Source of the DNA: Amyloporia xantha | Lineage: Eukaryota > Basidiomycota > Agaricomycetes > Polyporales > Adustoporiaceae | Assembly (NCBI GenBank): GCA_036971615.1 | Contig: JAYKKR010000018.1 | Span: 1-64,000, forward strand | Length of the DNA: 64,000 nt | Reading direction: 5' to 3' | Made by a program: the position numbers and the translations under genes | In this document: positions 21,712-31,826 of the stretch, in pieces | How positions within the stretch are numbered: position 1 is the first letter of the stretch | Layout of the letters: the number at the start of each line of letters is the position of its first letter | The notes under the pieces: model-generated | What the model saw: the letters and a program-made list of their open reading frames with translations, nothing else | Database searches by the model: none | Told to the model about the DNA's origin: nothing

Positions 21712-22316
21712 CTACAAGTCTTCCGCCAGCACAAACGTCGACTGGTCCCACGCGAACTTTTCCTTTAACTTCGCCTCTATACTGAGAAAGGGTCAGCGCA
21801 TACGAGACAGCGATCAGATAAAGGTACATACGTCCTAATCTTATCCCGAATCAACTTCTGCCCATCCCGCCCGGTGCCGTGGTTCTGAGCCACCGAGTGA
21901 ATAACGGAACAGGTTAGCAAACACGAACACTTACCTTGTCGATCACAAAAGAGTGAGCGAGGTACTTGTCCGTCGAAAAGCGGACCCGCGACCCCTGCGC
22001 CGCCTCATCCACATCCCACCCGATCGCCCGCATCGCCTACCCGGTTGCGTCAAGATACAGCAGCAAGATAGCAAACAGAGCCTACCTTGATGAACGCTGG
22101 CCATGTCAGCTTCACGCGTTCAGTCGGATCATGGTTGAAGATCGTCGTGAACGTCTGAACTTGCGGTTAGACGAAAGTTCGACGGCGAGAAAGATATCTT
22201 ACCTGCAGGGTCGCCGCATCCACGGCGAATGTCGTCGGTACTGGAGGGAGAGGTGGCGGAGGAGGCGGTGTGGGCGGTGGTGCAGCGCGGCGAGAGGAGC
22301 GGTGGTTGCGAGCCAT
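21712..22316 (-). CDS. HicA/YcfA-like domain protein, fungal type
   Basis: A complete five-exon gene of 135 codons. Exons: 22203-22316, 22086-22154, 22037-ish boundary exon 21935-22036, 21832-21884, 21712-21781; introns of 48-50 nt each have GT...AG ends (donors GTAAGA, GTAGGC, GTAAGT, GTATGT). The start is MARNHRSSRRAAPP with a polyproline run. The core reads LTWPAFIKAMRAIGWDV, then GSRVRFST and a C-terminal AKLKEKFAWDQSTF. That arrangement (helix, GS.VRF strand, closing helix) is the HicA-like fold seen in many fungal proteins and named after a bacterial mRNA interferase. The usual fungal HKPHP stretch is replaced here (SFVIDKNHG), so the catalytic histidine is doubtful. Whether the fungal version cuts RNA is unknown. 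No antitoxin partner is adjacent. Confidence 0.7.
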
Positions 22317-22778
22317 GGTAGAGGTGGAAGTGGGAAGGATGAGCGGTCGCAGTGGATGGAAATGGTAAGTGCAGTGAGCGCCGGTGTAGGGTTAGGATCA
22401 TTAGAGCGCCGAAAGCGCCTAATGCGCTGCGGCTGTGGGATGTCATAATTGAGAGGTTTCGCTCGTCGAGCAGAATTATTGCCGACGGCGGCGCGCCTGA
22501 TGCGCCCCAGGGCGGTGATCGACGAGGCGGGTCAGCGCTTAGATCAGAAATGGAGCACACAACGAGATTAGATATCGGGTCACGTGACACATGCACAGAA
22601 TATATTACAAGTCGAGGCCGGTTTATGCCCTGACGCCGTTTGTGTGCACTATATTACAATTATACGGGTGAGCACGCCGCCGCAAGGTATCAAGTACAAT
22701 TAGACAATTTTTCCTCTATCATTAATCAAAACAACGTAAACGACGAAAAAGAAACCAACGACTCCGCACCCTCGGTAG

Positions 22779-25700
22779 CTATGCGCGCCTGCGCGCAGGG
22801 ATGCGCAACTTGAGCCCACTCGAGGCCGCGCGTGCACTCCCCGATCGGCTGCTTGACGTAGATGGGCTACGAGGCCGTTCCGAGGCGGCGCGAGGATGAT
22901 CTTGGTACTCGCCGAGTGTCTTGATTTTCTTCGTGGGGCGAGTCGACACATCGGCTGATGCATCCTCCCGCGGGCGTTTCGTGCGACCGGATGAGGGAGT
23001 GGGCTGAGATGGTGGCTAGCAGAGCGGGGTCAGCGACGGCGCCGCCACAGGAGTAGGGTAAATAGACCTACCGAGTACCCAGTTTGTGAAGCGGATCGCG
23101 GCGCAGGGGTATGACCGCAAACCGAGCGAGAGAGTCTGCGAGGTCCACGACGGGACCAGGGTCATAACGATCACCCGTGCGCAGTTCGGCACACGCAGAT
23201 TTGTAAGTCAAGCCGAAATGACGGAGGACTGCGTTGGCGATGTTCCTGGCAGCCTGTTTGTGGGACGCATGAATGGTGCGCGGCCTTTGGTTCTTGGCGT
23301 CTTGCTCATACTCAAACGGCTTGAGGACCATGACGAGGAGCGCGATGAGAGAGCGTCGGTGAAGGACTGCAATGTGATAAGCGACGGGAGAAGAGTATAC
23401 ACGCCGACCACTTACCGATGTATGGATCGAGACGCGGGAGAGCTAGCACCATGCGGATGAGTGTGTCGAGCGCATGATAGTGTTCCTGGTTTGTTGTGAT
23501 CTTGCCAAACGAAGCGTCGATTTCCCGAGCCTCTTCCCGCGAGATGCATGGTGTCGTAGGAATAGAAATGGCCTCCGATAGCGACGCAGGCGAGCGGCGT
23601 GTAGACAGCATGAAGCATGCCGCCTGGCTGGAACCTACCTGCAGGTCAGACGCATAGTAATGGAGCGGCGTGGCACTCACAGCATATCTCCTGGGCGCAA
23701 TACTACTACCTCTATATCACAAACCTCAGAGAGCGTGAGGTGTAGCTCCGGATGAGTGTCGGAGCTTGCGTCGTCGTCGTCGTCGTCGTCGTCGCTGGGA
23801 TCCTCCGGGAATAAGAGACCCGGGGCTTCATACGTACAGATACGCTCCACGAGCTTGGCGAAACTACGCCTGTCCAACGCGCGAAACGCCGGCTTGGGGA
23901 TGATGAGGCACCAGAGCTTGATGCCGTACATGACAGAGACCCAAGTGTTCTCCCCATCAGCGTCGTGATGAGGATAGGTCACGACGGCCGCCTGGTGTAC
24001 AAGAGACCAACCTCCGACAGACCAATTGTCGGGATGGATGGTGGTGTCTGCTAGGTTGTAATCAACCGTGGTCTGATTCCAGCCTTGTACGATACCATCG
24101 TTCAGGAGGCTGGAGAGTATGTTAACAATAGCGAGCACAGGACCACGGTGAGAACCACTCACGATAGATGCCGGGGTAAGCCGCGCTGGCCTTGGAAACA
24201 CGCGAGAATATACTGGATGCGAGTGGGCACATAGATACCCTCCATGACGTCCGCAAGAGTGCCGCTTACATACGGATTCGAAAAGTCTCGAGCACGATGT
24301 CCTACGTCTGCCAACGGATGAGCACGGGGAGGGGCAAGGGAAGTTAATAAACAGTACCATGAATGTCGACACGCATGCGAGATGAGGCCCCGAATTCCTG
24401 CCGTAACCCCTGCAGCGTCATCTGGAAACCCTCTGCATCCTTATAATATGCGCGCAAGACGGCCGGCCTGCCTTCGGACATGGCGTGCCGAATAGACTCT
24501 TCAATCTCGGTGGGGGCGGCGGTAGGATCAGGAAAGTCGGCGAGGTGTGAACCCGGGACACATTCGGGGAATTGAGCGAGGAATTGAACCATGAGCACAT
24601 CGGAAGTGGCATAGTTGGTGCCATTATCGTCGAGGACAGCAGGAAGTACAGTCCTGTACCCCGCGGCCCAGTCAATGGTGCCAGCAGTGGCGGGTACCTG
24701 CACACCGAGTAAGCCTTCGCTAAGGTCGGTCAAGGGTGGAGGCACCGGGAGGGCTCCAGGAGACGGTGGCTCAGGAGTGAGGTCACTCATGGGGGACCAG
24801 GGACGGGCCGACTCGGCTGACGGCAATACAGGAGATGGCACGCATGGCACGCAAGGAGACGGTACGCAAGGAGTATCATCGCGAGCCGGAGGGGTCCGAA
24901 GATTGAGAGACCTGCAATGGAGAAAAGTTACGAAGAGGAGGGAGACGCCATGAATCGGGTTGGTCACCCCGTGGGTCAGGATCCGGAAAAGGGCCGGATT
25001 CAGTGTGGCAGGCAATGGCAGAAGTGCTCGCGTCTTGAAGCGGGAGTCGCGACACGACGGGACTGATTTGCATACTAACGTGGCGTTCAAACTCGAGCGC
25101 TAGGGTGTGTACGGTGGCGGACGAAGGCTGGGGCGAGACAGTTGCCGTGTGTGTCGCGCCATCGGAGGAGTCTGGAAATACTCGAACTAACGACGGGAGA
25201 CTGAAGGCTCGTGCAGACGAGTCAAACTCGGGGCGCTGCGAAGGTATCCGATGTGTGGTTTCTGTGTGCACCAGTGGCGAGTATTGTACGCCACGATCTG
25301 TTCGCTCCGGCGAGTGCATGATGGGTGTGCGTGCCCTCCCCGGCGGCGTGGGTGCGAACAGGTCGAAATCGACCTCTGGCGGCGAGTATTGTATAGCACG
25401 ATCTGCTCGCTCTGGCGAGTACATGATGGGTGTGCGGGTAGTCCCCGGCGGCGTGGGTGCGAACAGGTCAAACTCGCCCTCTCCACGCGGGGAAGCGGCC
25501 GGCGTGGGTTCAGCGTGAGGGGTGCAGGCGGACCTAGCAACGACTGCATTTGGGGAGCCGTGTATATGACGCCCTTCCGGTAGCTGACCAACGCCGTCGG
25601 GAAACAACAGGGATGGCTGGACGCTGATAGGTGAACGAAAAGCTGATCCCTCAAGCCCAGGTGGGGATCGACGCGCAGAGGGGCGTTGGGACGGCAAAGA

Positions 25701-26259
25701 ACCAAATACGAATAGACTAGGGTCGATAGGAGAATCTGATGTCAGACGAGCCGATTCGGGAAAGGTGGATGACGGCGGGAGGATCAATGCAGGCGCAATG
25801 GGTACCTGACCAGAGTCCGCGACTAGCGGGGGATGAACAGACGAGAGCGCGGACAACGCTGAAGGACCAGCAGGGGGAAGTTCTTCGGCAGACGCGGGAG
25901 TGGTCGTTGTGTGCGGAGGCTCGCCGGAGAGATCCTGGTCCGACTGCGTGTCGGGCTCGTGGTTTGGGCCCCCGGACTGGCGTTGTTGCGCTCTGCAATG
26001 CATTTCAGCACAGACTTAGATCACCAATTGCACAACGACTCACTTGCGACGCCGCTTGTACAGCCTATTCGACTCTGCTCGCTTGCAGCTTCCGCCACCA
26101 GGGGATTGGTCCTAGTGGTGCAAGTGAATAGACATCGAGCACCAGAGGAAAGCGTACTGACTCTTTTTCAGCAAGGCGCTTGGCGTGGTATCGCTTGTTG
26201 CGAGCGCTCCGCAACTCTTGGTCATGCACCCGCCGCTGGGGAACAAGAGTGTAAGTCAA
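22779..26259 (-). CDS. JmjC-domain protein, probable Fe(II)/2-oxoglutarate dioxygenase
   Basis: The C-terminal half is a JmjC domain. VLPAVLDDNGTNYATSDVL and EGRPAVLRAYYKD form the N-terminal lobe. After introns at 24308-24357 and 24110-24162 come DVMEGIYVPTRIQY, the metal motif YPHHDADGENTW (HxD) with VMYGIKLW, an Asp tract, RPGDML, an intron at 23635-23680 and QPGGMLHAVYTP supplying the distal His, so the His-Asp-His triad is present. The C-terminus has a basic RPTKKIKTL signal; stop at 22779. Upstream coding sequence (24876-26259) adds basic helices (RSARNKRYHAKRLAEKES, RLYKRRRK) and a long Ser/Pro-rich disordered region with a tandem repeat; introns join them plausibly but the 5' end is unsettled. 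One-base frame change near 23540. Likely nuclear; substrate unknown. Confidence 0.75.
25270..25465 (-). repeat. Coding tandem repeat in the JmjC gene, two units of about 99-102 bp
   Basis: Two adjacent units encode FDLFAPTPPG..RTPIMYSPER and a close copy (FDLFAPTPPGRARTPIMHSP), each followed by QYSP. It lies in the disordered N-terminal region and keeps the frame. Confidence 0.8.
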
Positions 26260-26628
26260 GCGAGGCTAAAGTCACCTCCGTGCAGGCATACTTCTTCCTC
26301 TGTCATTTCCAAACGCTTCCCCATCGTGAGCTTGTTGCCTAGACGTTCAGAAAGTGGCGTGAACCGGGAGAGAGAGTAGCCAAGTCGCGTCAAATGGAAG
26401 GTGGGCAAGTCCGGCCTTCGCTGCAAGTACAACCTGCGGCGAGCCTGAGTAGCGTAGAGCGAAGATAGAAACGCGGCTGTCGAGTTTACCCGACGGCCAG
26501 CAGAACACAGAGCAGCAAGAGAGAACTGGAGTGTGGATACAAGAGACCAAAGAGGAAGCGTGAAGTAGAAAGCAAGACACTGTACAGTACGGGAGAGACG
26601 CGGTGTGGACACGTGACCGAACTTCCGC

Positions 26629-26900
26629 TGTAGTGTCTGATGAATATCTGACTCCCGTGCGATGACCGTCTTGCCCCCGTGTGATGCCCGTCTGACCCCC
26701 ATCTGACGCCAATGTTGACACCATCACGTGCGAGAACCGTCATATGAATATCCGACGCTCGTCCGACGCCCGCCTGACGAAGGTCTGACGCCTATAGTAT
26801 GCCTTGCACGCCTGACGCTTGTCTGATGAGAGTCCGACGCTCGTCTGATGAGAGTCCGACGCTCGTCTGATGGCCGTCTTGTGCGCATATGAGGTTGGCA
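26629..26900. repeat. Degenerate array of CGTCTGA(T/C)GCC-type motifs
   Basis: About fifteen loosely spaced copies of a roughly 10-12 bp motif (CGTCTGATG, CGTCTGACGC, CGCCTGACG, CTCGTCTGATGAGAGTCCGA repeated twice) occur upstream of the JmjC gene, below a CACGTGAC E-box at 26610-26617. A smaller array lies at about 27230-27320. The same motif appears above family A and D genes. Confidence 0.65.
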
Positions 26901-27732
26901 GCGCGTGAATACCAGCTTGCGCCTGTCTTACGGACGCCTGAAGCGCGTCTTGCACTGCGGGCAATGGCCGATAGCCTACGGCGTCAAATGTAACCATGGT
27001 GGACAACAGTGATTGAGGACAGCAAATCGTGAATCCAGGTTAGGTAATCCATGAGGCCATCTGAATTATTTTCGCGTTTGGGATTCTGTGTGCACTTGCT
27101 TATCATTTGGGTCCATGCAAGGAATACCTCATTTTCTCGTGTTGCATATGTATGTCTGATATTAACGTTGAACGAAGCTGACTGTTTTCATCTCAATCCG
27201 TACTCATCGTGCGCCCGTGCTGAGCACCGTCTGAGTCCCACCTGACGCCCACCTGACGCCCGCCTGACGCCCGCCCGTCGGACGCCCGTCTGATGCCGGT
27301 CTGACGCCTGTCTTATGCATGTCCGCCGCCCGCTAGAACGTGGGCTTGCGTGCGGCGGTACTGCCCGGGCGGGCGTGAACATCGCAGAGATACACGCGAC
27401 GGACTGGCAGTGCGCACCAACGCAAAAATCACCAAAAGTGGGACTTAGTATCTCGGCCTACACTCGACTCGGGCTACATGAACCACCGCAGCAGTGACCA
27501 AGCACACATCGTGCACACACTCCTATCGATACGAGTGCACTCGAAGGGCTCACTCGGTATTGAGGACCGTGTGGGCCGTAACACTGTGCAATTAAGCGAG
27601 GATGGGCTATATTTAGTTCTCAATAGACTCGCTCAAGGACGCATTGGTAGACATCGACGGATACAACTGGATTGCTTTGATACACGATTGTCGTACACGC
27701 GTACTGCGATACACATATTTCGTACATGGCAC
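26901..27732. other. Intergenic, no supported gene
   Basis: Contains the second CGTCTGA-type array (about 27230-27320) and GGACTTAGTATC at about 27443-27454, a motif found again at 41150-41670. Plus-strand frames entering from here are antisense to family C member 4. Confidence 0.5.
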
Positions 27733-29385
27733 CTAGGAGAGCGACATTACACGGGCGCACACGACACGGGACACACCCTGACATACGATACACCTACTCG
27801 TGGCGAGCCTTTTTGTGCGGACCCGGGAAAGACTGGGGCCCAGGCAGCGGCATGTCCTTGCTGTGGATGGGTTAGAACATACACGCGACAAAGGCGAAGC
27901 GACGTACGCCCTGATGGGTGGATCCTCCCGCGCGCACACGAATTTGATACAGGATATCAACTCGTACATCAAGCGCTTCCACGCTGCGACACGTCCTGCG
28001 AAACTGTTACCTATCCATATGTGAGGAGGGTCTTCGCAGGAAGGAAAGTGGGCGGGTCTCTCCCAGCGCCCGTCCAGGAACGGGTTGCGGTACGGGAAAT
28101 CGTCCTGAGGGGCGAGCCATATGGCCTGGACAAACTGTGCATAAAGGCCCTCAAGACCGGCGCGGGCCAGTGTGACGAGAGTGGTGTTGTAGACCTCGCC
28201 CCATGGCCTACGGTCCGTCATGGTCGGCCGGGCCACGTCGTAAAAATCGAGAACCACACCCATAAAGGCGAGATCCTGGTCGACTTGGTCCAAACCAAGG
28301 GCTAGGGCACCGGGCGGCTTGCGGGTGGTGAACATGTCAGGTCGGAAGGGGCGGTTGACCCACGCTCCTCCATGATAATGCGACGGGACGCGTAGCTAAA
28401 AACAGATTAGTACCGTGGCGTGTGAGAGGCGACTGCTGCTTACGGAGCCGTTGGGGTAACGCAAGACCAACCGGATGAGCTTCTGGTGGGTCGTCCTTAG
28501 ACTAAGCACGACGCCGGGCATAGTGGCCGGCAACCATACACGACCCGCGCTGAGTCGGGTGAGATAGGCTTCGACAAGGACGAACATGGTGTGGGCGTCT
28601 GAGACAATATCAAAGGATATCACTGCACGCCAGCGTCAAGACGACTCACCTCGTACCGCCTGAGTGGATGAATGGGCACACGTAGCGTCTCGAACGAATC
28701 GTAGCTGAGAGGCGGGTAGAGATACGCGCGACAGGAAGGGGGCTGAGGGATCGAGCGGGAGCACGTCCACGCCCAGACGGTCTGGCACCAGCACCGACAT
28801 GAGCACGACGGACGGCGATCTGGCGGCCACGGTCGTCATCTTCCTGCGGATGGTGTTCGCGATCGTCATCCGTGTCGGTGTGACGTCCAGCCCAAGTATC
28901 GGCGCTGGACAGGCCGTCTTCATCGCCGCCGTCATAGGCCTCGAGGTCGTGTTCATCGCCGGTGTCGCTGCTTCGATCGTCGCCTTCATCGGCGAGGTCT
29001 TCTGCAGGGTCATAGGGACGAGAAGCAACCTGGGTGGTATCAGTTGCCAGTCACATCGCCGTGGAGACGAGCTGCTTACTCCGCCCGACCGCCCAATGCC
29101 GGGACTTGCGACCCGCCAAGACGTGTTCCATTGCTGTAGAGCGCGCATGGTGGGCGCAATGCCTGGGACCCATTGATCAGGCGGGTGCGCAGCGAGGTCT
29201 TCCACGATGGCCATAGCGAGGCGCAAGCTGGACAAGTACGTGCGTGTGGGTTCATCTGAGGGCGCGTGTGCGACGGGTAAAGACGACGCGACCGGCGGCG
29301 AGGAGGAACCACTCTCCATCTGAGAGAACGTGCGGCGGCGAGACATAGAGGACAGGATGGGCATGCGCGAGTGATTGGGGGCCAT
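27733..29385 (-). CDS. Family C protein, member 4
   Basis: The N-terminal exon (ATG at 29385 or 29343) has SSLRLAMAIVEDLAAHPPDQW and MRALQQWNTSWRV, aligning residue by residue with member 3. A disordered exon follows with LYPPLSYDSFETLRVP just before a GTGAGT donor at about 28650. The next exon reads FVLVEAYLTRLSAGRVWLP, and the C-terminal exon FRPDMFTTRKPPGALALG, VVLDFYDVARPTMTDRRPWG, LEGLYAQFVQAIWLAP, IWIGNSFAGRVAAWKRLMYE. The final exon continues open past the point where member 3 stops, so the true stop may be further upstream of 27733. Several exon phases are unresolved. Function unknown. Confidence 0.55.
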
Positions 29386-29991
29386 GGGGGCTCACAATAA
29401 GAATGGAGGTGTACGCTGCCGATGTGCGATGCCCGCGCTGAAAAAGGGGTGGTCAGGAGGACGGAGGGAAGTAACCAAACAGAGGCGGATGACTCCCGTG
29501 GGATTGAGCCAAGTGTACGGGATGATGAGAATATATTGTTCAGGGATGACAGCATTCTAGCCCGGAGTGATAGAGGACACTAAGGACAAGGGAGCCTTCT
29601 AGCCGGGATGATAGAGGACATAGAGGACAGTGGTGATGCTAGAATACACGAGGCGACTCCCGCATACACAGCCGCATGTCGAGTATGGAATGGAGACGAC
29701 AGCTGAGCCGACAGCTGGGCCGACAGCTGAATACATCCCGTGTGCGTGAATAACGCTCACAAGAAGACCGATGTGCAGTGAGCAGTATGGGTTCGGCGCA
29801 GAGCGAGGTGGTGGCAGTGACCCGATCGCCGCAAGCGCCTCGCGGAGATCTGTGATCGCAGCGGCGATCTGAAAGACGCTTCGAAATATATGACTGGGGA
29901 ACACGTGGGATTTCATTATGTATGCTGTACGGGTGCATGATGTAAATGGGTGGCGGTATAGAAGCCAAACCACGGGCACGATGCGATATAC
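29386..29991. other. Intergenic, nothing recognised
   Basis: Spacer between family C members 4 and 5. It contains a short direct repeat (CGACAGCTGAGC / CGACAGCTGGGC / CGACAGCTGAAT near 29698-29728) and a CACGTG at 29902-29907. Confidence 0.5.
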
Positions 29992-31080
29992 TCAAAAAAA
30001 AGCGAGCCTTTGTGAACTACTGACTACGGTAGCGATACAATGGTCAACGACAAATGCCATATCCTGCATCCACTTGCGCCATGCTGCGATGCGCGTGGCG
30101 AGAGAACCGCCGACCCAATGGGCGGGATGGTTAGGGCCCAATGTCTCTCCTGCGAGGGGTCGCCATTGGTATGTCGGGAACGGGTCGTCGATGACGGATG
30201 AATCCCACGGCATCACTAGGATACCGAGGAACACAAAGTCGTATAAGCCGTATACACCGCGGCGACGGCAGTGACCAGTCCTGGATGTCCACCTGCTGGA
30301 GCCAACCTCGCCCATCGTGCCGGGTTTTCGGGTTGACATAAACCCAGTCGCATAGCAGGCACAGGAACATACGGTCGATACCCCGCGCATTGCGAGGCGA
30401 GGGCATCGCGCGGGACGCATGAGCGTTGGACCTGGCCTGGTTGATATCCCGGCCCCGATAAGGACGCGCTATAGACGGGGAGCCATTGCGACCGACAAAG
30501 AATCTTTGCTGAAGGAAATGTGAGTGTGCCAATGGTGCAGCGAGGAGCAACTTACGTCGACTCCAGGTTCTTGTTCACACCAGGTTGTGGTCATCTCGTG
30601 GAGGTTGCGCAGGAGCGCGATGTCCGCTGGGGTCAGCCAAGCCCGGCCGATGGTTATGGTCGCGAGGGTACTCTCGACGAGCTCGAATTGCCAAGGGGTG
30701 GGCACGGATGGCGGAGATACACCGGGCGTGCTGGGTGACGCAGGATGGTACTGGATGAATGCGATGCGACCGCCGTCCGACATCTCGCGGGGTGTCGATG
30801 TATGTCTCGGTGACAGTGGTGTAGTACATACGAAATACGCCGGAGCCCCATTGACATAGTCGCAGGGCTGTGGGTAGATGTGCAGCGAATCGAGCCTTGG
30901 TGCAGGAACATATGAGATGCGGTGTTGCAAGGCGTGCAGGACGACTCGGTCAGCGTGTGCGATGATATCTGCGGGAGTGAATGGAACCGGGTGACTGAAA
31001 AGACCTGGCGGCGAGGCGAGGCACACGTTGGGTGGCAGCTGAAGATCGGCGGGGTTGACGGTGAGTGGAATATCAGACAT
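29992..31080 (-). CDS. Family C protein, member 5
   Basis: The start MSDIPLTVNPADLQLPPN is at 31080. A long exon ends WQFELVESTLATITIGRAWL and LRNLHEMTTTWCEQEPGVD, matching FVLVEAYLTRLSAGRVWL of member 4. A GTAAGTTGCT donor at about 30553 opens an intron ending near 30500. The next exon has DRMFLCLLCDWVYVNP; after a one-base frame change near 30262 the C-terminus reads GVYGLYDFVFLGILVMPWD, HPAHWVGGSLATRIAAWRKW. The helical N-terminal exon of members 3 and 4 is absent or not found. The frame change is in GC-rich sequence and may be a consensus error. Function unknown. Confidence 0.55.
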
Positions 31081-31826
31081 GACTTGCAACAAGCGCAGAG
31101 GAGGCTGGGAGTAGACCAGAGCAAAGAGACGGACCCAGTCAAATAAATCCATGTCTCACCTGTACGCCTACCTTCGCGTACGTTTGATAATAGATGAGCG
31201 CTAGAGTACGGGCGGATGATCGGGGAAGATCCATGTGAGATGCTTCTGGTCTGCGCGTTTCGCGCTAACCTGAAATGGATTGAGTTTATTGAGACACCGT
31301 CGAGTCATCACGGAAAAAATGCTGGATGACTCGATTCGACAAGCGAGCCATAGTGTCGGTGATGACGCACAAGCGGGGCAATGAGGTGGGAGAGAAGCCG
31401 CTGTATGTGCGGGCATCGGACGCGAGCGCCACCGCGCCCGGGGTACCGCTGGATGAGATGTTGTGATGGCCGGATGCAAGAAACTCAAGTCAGGCAGCAC
31501 GAGGGGGTCGACATAGGAGCGAAGCTTGAGGATGATGTGACGTGTGCGGGACGAAGGGCTGTATGTGCAAAAGTACACACAATGGTGTGTATTGCTTGCA
31601 TTGCATCGAGAACATACAAAGGCTGGGATCGACATGAACGAATGGGAGAAGAGCGGTGGCACAGGATGAAGAGTCTACAAATTGAGGATCAACACGCACG
31701 AGGGACATGAACGGGCGCTCGCTGTGAGAGCTAAAAGTACACGGTTCGAGGAGACAGAGGCTGCTAGTAGTACACGGACATCAAGAAACATACCATTCTC
31801 TGACCAAACTCACCTTGGGGCCGCAA
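31081..31826. other. Intergenic, no supported gene
   Basis: Short frames on both strands without paralogues or splice context. It separates two minus-strand genes. Confidence 0.4.

Noticed and set aside
21712..22316. Bacterial toxin-antitoxin operon acquired by transfer
   Set aside because: The gene has four spliceosomal introns and no partner gene, and similar domains are widespread in fungi, so recent transfer is not supported.
27478..28305. Plus-strand frame of 275 codons
   Set aside because: Antisense to the conserved C-terminal exon of family C member 4, which aligns with two paralogues.
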